Of a DNA stretch of 7,596 bases, positions 5,508-7,596 are shown piece by piece. Below the pieces are notes generated by a model. The model ran no database searches. It was not told the DNA's origin and saw only the letters and a list, made by a program, of their open reading frames with translations. This DNA is from Tannerella sp. (GTDB lineage Bacteria > Bacteroidota > Bacteroidia > Bacteroidales > Tannerellaceae): NCBI GenBank assembly GCA_031282485.1, contig JAITDQ010000037.1, positions 1 through 7,596 on the forward strand. Reading direction: 5' to 3'. Both the position numbers and the translations under genes were made by a program. The first letter of the stretch is position 1, and the number at the start of each line of letters is the position of its first letter.

Positions 5508-6260
5508 ATGGGAAAAAATAAATTACAGAAATTTGACGATATGGCAGGATTCCCGCATGTCTTTCAATATCCTTTCGCCGTATTGCAGGCCGGAGGCGGA
5601 TGCCCGCTGAAAGGCCGCTGGAAGGAGGATGTTTTTAAAAACGGCAATCCGCTGGTGCTCGAACTCGGATGCGGACGGGGCGAATATACCGTCGGGCTGG
5701 GGAAACTCTTCCCCGGCAAAAATTTCATCGGAATAGATATAAAAGGCGCACGGATGTGGTCGGGCGCTAAAGAATCGCTCGAAACGGGCATGAAAAACGT
5801 CGCATTCCTCCGGACAAGCATTGAGCTGATATCCCACTTTTTTGCGCCCGGGGAAGTCGCCGAAATATGGCTCACCTTCCCCGACCCGCAGATGAAAAAA
5901 GTAAACAAACGGCTCACAGGTACGCGATTCATGCGCCTGTACCGCGAAATACTTTCCGGCGAAGGCATCATACACCTCAAAACAGACAGCAATTTCATGT
6001 ATACCTACACATGCGAAATGATAAAAGCAAACAAATACCCCATACAAGTCTGCACGGCAGACCTGTACCGTTCCGGCACGGCAGACGAAATCCTGTCCAT
6101 ACGCACCTGTTACGAACAACAATGGCTCGACCGCGGCCTTGACATCAAATACATACGTTTCGTATGCGAACCCCGCGACCGCCTGACGGAACCCGACACA
6201 GAAATCGAACCCGACCCCTACCGCAGCTACAACCGCAGCCGCCGCAGCACTAACCATTAA
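5508..6260 (+). CDS. trmB: tRNA (guanine-N7-)-methyltransferase TrmB
   Basis: A 250-residue Rossmann-fold methyltransferase that puts N7-methylguanosine at position 46 in the tRNA variable loop, using S-adenosylmethionine. The SAM-binding motif [10 protein letters not shown] is at 51-60, with the acidic ribose-binding position in GIDIKG (75-80). The TrmB signature TFPDPQMKK at 123-131 replaces the proteobacterial FPDPWPKK and is, as I recall, the Bacteroidota form. LKTD (157-160) and the late family motif TCYEQQW (200-206) are present. The C-terminus is basic ([10 protein letters not shown]) and may touch tRNA. The ATG at 5508 follows a -7 element and fits family length. The final codons overlap the heptamer repeat at 6251-6278, so the stop codon lies inside the second repeat unit. 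The Mrp gene follows 26 bases later and is likely cotranscribed. Confidence 0.95.
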   Translation: MGKNKLQKFDDMAGFPHVFQYPFAVLQAGGGCPLKGRWKEDVFKNGNPLVLELGCGRGEYTVGLGKLFPGKNFIGIDIKGARMWSGAKESLETGMKNVAFLRTSIELISHFFAPGEVAEIWLTFPDPQMKKVNKRLTGTRFMRLYREILSGEGIIHLKTDSNFMYTYTCEMIKANKYPIQVCTADLYRSGTADEILSIRTCYEQQWLDRGLDIKYIRFVCEPRDRLTEPDTEIEPDPYRSYNRSRRSTNH

Positions 6261-6278
6261 CCATTAACCATTATACAT
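6251..6278. repeat. TAACCAT heptamer repeat spanning the trmB stop
   Basis: Three exact TAACCAT units (6251-6257, 6258-6264, 6265-6271) and a decayed TATACAT (6272-6278). Because the unit is seven bases, its TAA falls in a different frame each time; the second is the actual trmB stop. Nearly the whole 26-bp gap to the next gene is this repeat and AT-rich sequence, with no Shine-Dalgarno. Confidence 0.9.
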
Positions 6279-6286
6279 TATTATAC

Positions 6287-7393
6287 ATGCATTTATATCC
6301 CGAATTAATATTAGAAGCGCTGGCGAAAGTTCGTTACCCGGGCACAGGGAAAAACATCGTCGAAGCCGGAATGGTAGAAGACAACATCCGCATCGAAGGG
6401 CGTAAGGTTTCGTTCTCGCTCCTGTTCGACAGGCTAAACGACCCGTTCATCAAATCCATTGTAAAAGCCGCCGAAACGGCCATTCTGACCTGTATATCCC
6501 CGGACGTAAACATAAAAGGAAACATCTCGGTCAGGAGCCGGCAGGACGCACGCCCCGAACCGGAGAAACTGCTGCCGGAAGTGAAAAACATCATCGCCGT
6601 CGCATCCGGCAAAGGCGGCGTCGGGAAAAGCACCGTATCGGCAAATTTGGCCGTAGCGCTTGCCGGCATGGGATACAAAACGGGACTGCTCGACGCGGAT
6701 ATCTTCGGCCCGTCACAACCGAAAATGTTCAACATGGAAGACGCACGTCCGTACCTCGAAAAAATCGGCAACCGCGAACTGATACAGCCGGCCGACAACT
6801 ACGGAGTGAAACTCCTCTCAACAGGCTTTTTCGTCAAAAAAGAAGACGCCGTACTGTGGCGCGGCGCCATGGCAAGCAACGCCCTCAAACAACTCATAGG
6901 AGATGCAAACTGGGGCGCCCTCGATTACCTGATCATCGACCTCCCCCCGGGCACAAGCGACATACACCTCACGCTCGTACAGACACTCGCCGTCACAGGA
7001 GCGATAGTCGTCACGACGCCCCAGGAAGTAGCCCTCGCCGACGCCCGCAAAGGCATCAGCATGTTTGCCGGCGACAAAGTAAACGTCCCCGTCCTCGGTC
7101 TTGTCGAAAACATGGCCTGGTTTACGCCCGCCGAACTGCCCGGAAACAAATACTACATCTTCGGAAAAGAAGGCGGCAAACGGTTAGCCGAAGCATTAAA
7201 CATCCCCCTGTTAGGACAGATACCCCTCGTACAAAGCATCTGTGAAAGCGGAGACGCCGGTTCCCCCGCCGCCCTAAACCCCGACACGGCAACAGGCGCC
7301 GCCTTCCGCGAACTCGCCGAAAACGTAATAAAAAGAATCGAATACCGGCACACCCACATGGAACCGACAAAACGCGTGGAAACTCACAAATAA
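6287..7393 (+). CDS. Mrp/ApbC-type Fe-S cluster carrier ATPase
   Basis: A 368-residue P-loop ATPase of the Mrp/ApbC/Nbp35 group, which carries or inserts iron-sulfur clusters in the cytoplasm. Residues 1-90 form a MIP18/DUF59-like domain. The MinD-type ATPase follows, with deviant Walker A GKGGVGKST at 108-116, DADIFGPSQP at 136-145 and LIIDLPPGTSD at 215-225. ENMAWF at 274-279 is where most Mrp proteins go on to a CxxC that bridges a cluster between two subunits. Here the sequence runs TPAELPGNKYYIFGK with no cysteine. The only cysteines are C69 and C319, so a CxxC-bridged cluster is impossible. I recall the same loop in other Bacteroidota Mrp proteins, so this is probably a lineage variant. 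The tail (351-368) is charged and unconserved in look. Possibly cotranscribed with trmB. Confidence 0.93.
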   Translation: MHLYPELILEALAKVRYPGTGKNIVEAGMVEDNIRIEGRKVSFSLLFDRLNDPFIKSIVKAAETAILTCISPDVNIKGNISVRSRQDARPEPEKLLPEVKNIIAVASGKGGVGKSTVSANLAVALAGMGYKTGLLDADIFGPSQPKMFNMEDARPYLEKIGNRELIQPADNYGVKLLSTGFFVKKEDAVLWRGAMASNALKQLIGDANWGALDYLIIDLPPGTSDIHLTLVQTLAVTGAIVVTTPQEVALADARKGISMFAGDKVNVPVLGLVENMAWFTPAELPGNKYYIFGKEGGKRLAEALNIPLLGQIPLVQSICESGDAGSPAALNPDTATGAAFRELAENVIKRIEYRHTHMEPTKRVETHK

Positions 7394-7414
7394 TATTTTC
7401 CCGTAACATTTTTT

Positions 7415-7438
7415 ACAGGCTCATTATCCCCTGTTTTT
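7415..7438 (+). terminator. Weak terminator after the Mrp ATPase gene
   Basis: ACAGG (7415-7419) pairs with CCTGT (7430-7434) across a 10-base loop and runs into five T (7434-7438). It begins about 20 bases after the stop codon. The stem is short, so termination may be partial. Confidence 0.4.
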
Positions 7439-7474
7439 ATGTCAACAAAAAAAATTTTCATGTACTTTTTTAAA

Positions 7475-7494
7475 ATACCCCACTTTTGGGGTAT
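7475..7494. promoter_or_regulatory. Hairpin/dyad ATACCCC-N6-GGGGTAT, candidate operator
   Basis: Perfect 7-bp arms (7475-7481 and 7488-7494) around ACTTTT. It ends nine bases before the first of two -7 elements, where a regulator could control transcription. No T-run follows closely, which argues against a terminator. Its right arm runs into the first copy of the GTATCACAAA repeat. Confidence 0.45.
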
Positions 7495-7531
7495 CACAAA
7501 GCATATTTTTGTTGTACTTTTGTATCACAAA
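7491..7531. repeat. Direct repeat GTATCACAAA, 31 bp apart
   Basis: Exact copies at 7491-7500 and 7522-7531. Each is preceded by ACTTTTG, directly in copy 2 and with three extra bases in copy 1. The 31-bp spacing is close to three helical turns, so both copies would face the same side of the DNA. The copies flank the two -7 elements, which suggests paired regulator sites, though this is inferred. Confidence 0.6.
7504..7522 (+). promoter_or_regulatory. Tandem -7 elements for the downstream gene
   Basis: TATTTTTG (7504-7511) and TACTTTTG (7515-7522) both match TAnnTTTG and overlap the region between the GTATCACAAA copies. A TTTG at 7485-7488 is the nearest -33 candidate, but its spacing (15 or 26 bp) is not ideal for either. 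The leader to the ATG at 7586 would be about 55-70 bases, long enough to hold regulatory structure. Confidence 0.5.
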
Positions 7532-7585
7532 TTTCGATTGATATTTATTTATACATATTTTCTAACTTAATAAAATTTTCAATTT

Positions 7586-7596
7586 ATGGAAAACAT
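7586..7596 (+). CDS. Start of a downstream gene, truncated by the window edge
   Basis: An ATG at 7586 opens MEN... and runs off the end. It lies in the AT-rich leader context typical of Bacteroidota starts, about 65 bases after tandem -7 elements, with no clear Shine-Dalgarno. Three codons are too few to name a product. Confidence 0.4.

Noticed and set aside
5523..6257. 244-codon open frame antisense to trmB
   Set aside because: It mirrors a clearly identified gene and has no family features; codon bias on the + strand explains the lack of stops.
1..7596. tRNA, rRNA or insertion-sequence genes
   Set aside because: No cloverleaf, rRNA core sequence, transposase motif or terminal inverted repeats with target duplication were seen.

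Overview
The window reads as ordinary chromosome of a Bacteroidales-type bacterium, at roughly even GC. This rests on several copies of the Bacteroidota -7 promoter element (TAnnTTTG), weak or absent Shine-Dalgarno sequences, and Bacteroidota-like variants of three proteins: TrmB with FPDPQMKK, an NtrC-type regulator with GAFTDA, and an Mrp ATPase without the usual CxxC. Family or genus cannot be fixed from sequence reading alone. All five complete genes lie on the + strand.

Region 1 (1-1118) has no convincing gene. It holds a block of exactly twenty diverged 21-bp tandem units (151-570) with no net insertion or deletion, a 29-bp near-perfect palindrome (705-733), a run of 13 C (758-770), a well-formed Bacteroidota promoter pointing left (919 to 887), a 15-bp dyad (1011-1025) and a textbook sigma-54 -24/-12 promoter (1080-1095).

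Region 2 (1119-5344) looks like a self-contained signalling and export unit: a TolC-family outer-membrane efflux protein, a sigma-54-dependent NtrC-type response regulator, and a membrane histidine kinase with HAMP and PAS domains. The sigma-54 promoter and the dyad 88 bp upstream of its expected start fit direct activation of the outer-membrane gene by the regulator two positions downstream. A separate housekeeping-type -7 element (2627-2634) would supply the regulator and kinase independently. No inner-membrane pump or periplasmic adaptor is present in the window.

Region 3 (5345-7393) follows a 163-bp spacer with a duplicated 33-bp motif. It carries trmB (tRNA m7G46 methyltransferase) and an Mrp/ApbC-type Fe-S carrier ATPase, joined by a heptamer repeat that puts a stop codon in all three frames. 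The end (7394-7596) has a weak terminator, a dense promoter/operator region with a hairpin and a 10-bp direct repeat, and the first codons of another + strand gene.

The most unusual material is the 21-bp array with the C-tract and leftward promoter beside it. It could be phased, intrinsically curved DNA, an array of protein-binding sites, or a repetitive and possibly phase-variable reading frame. The sequence alone does not decide between these.
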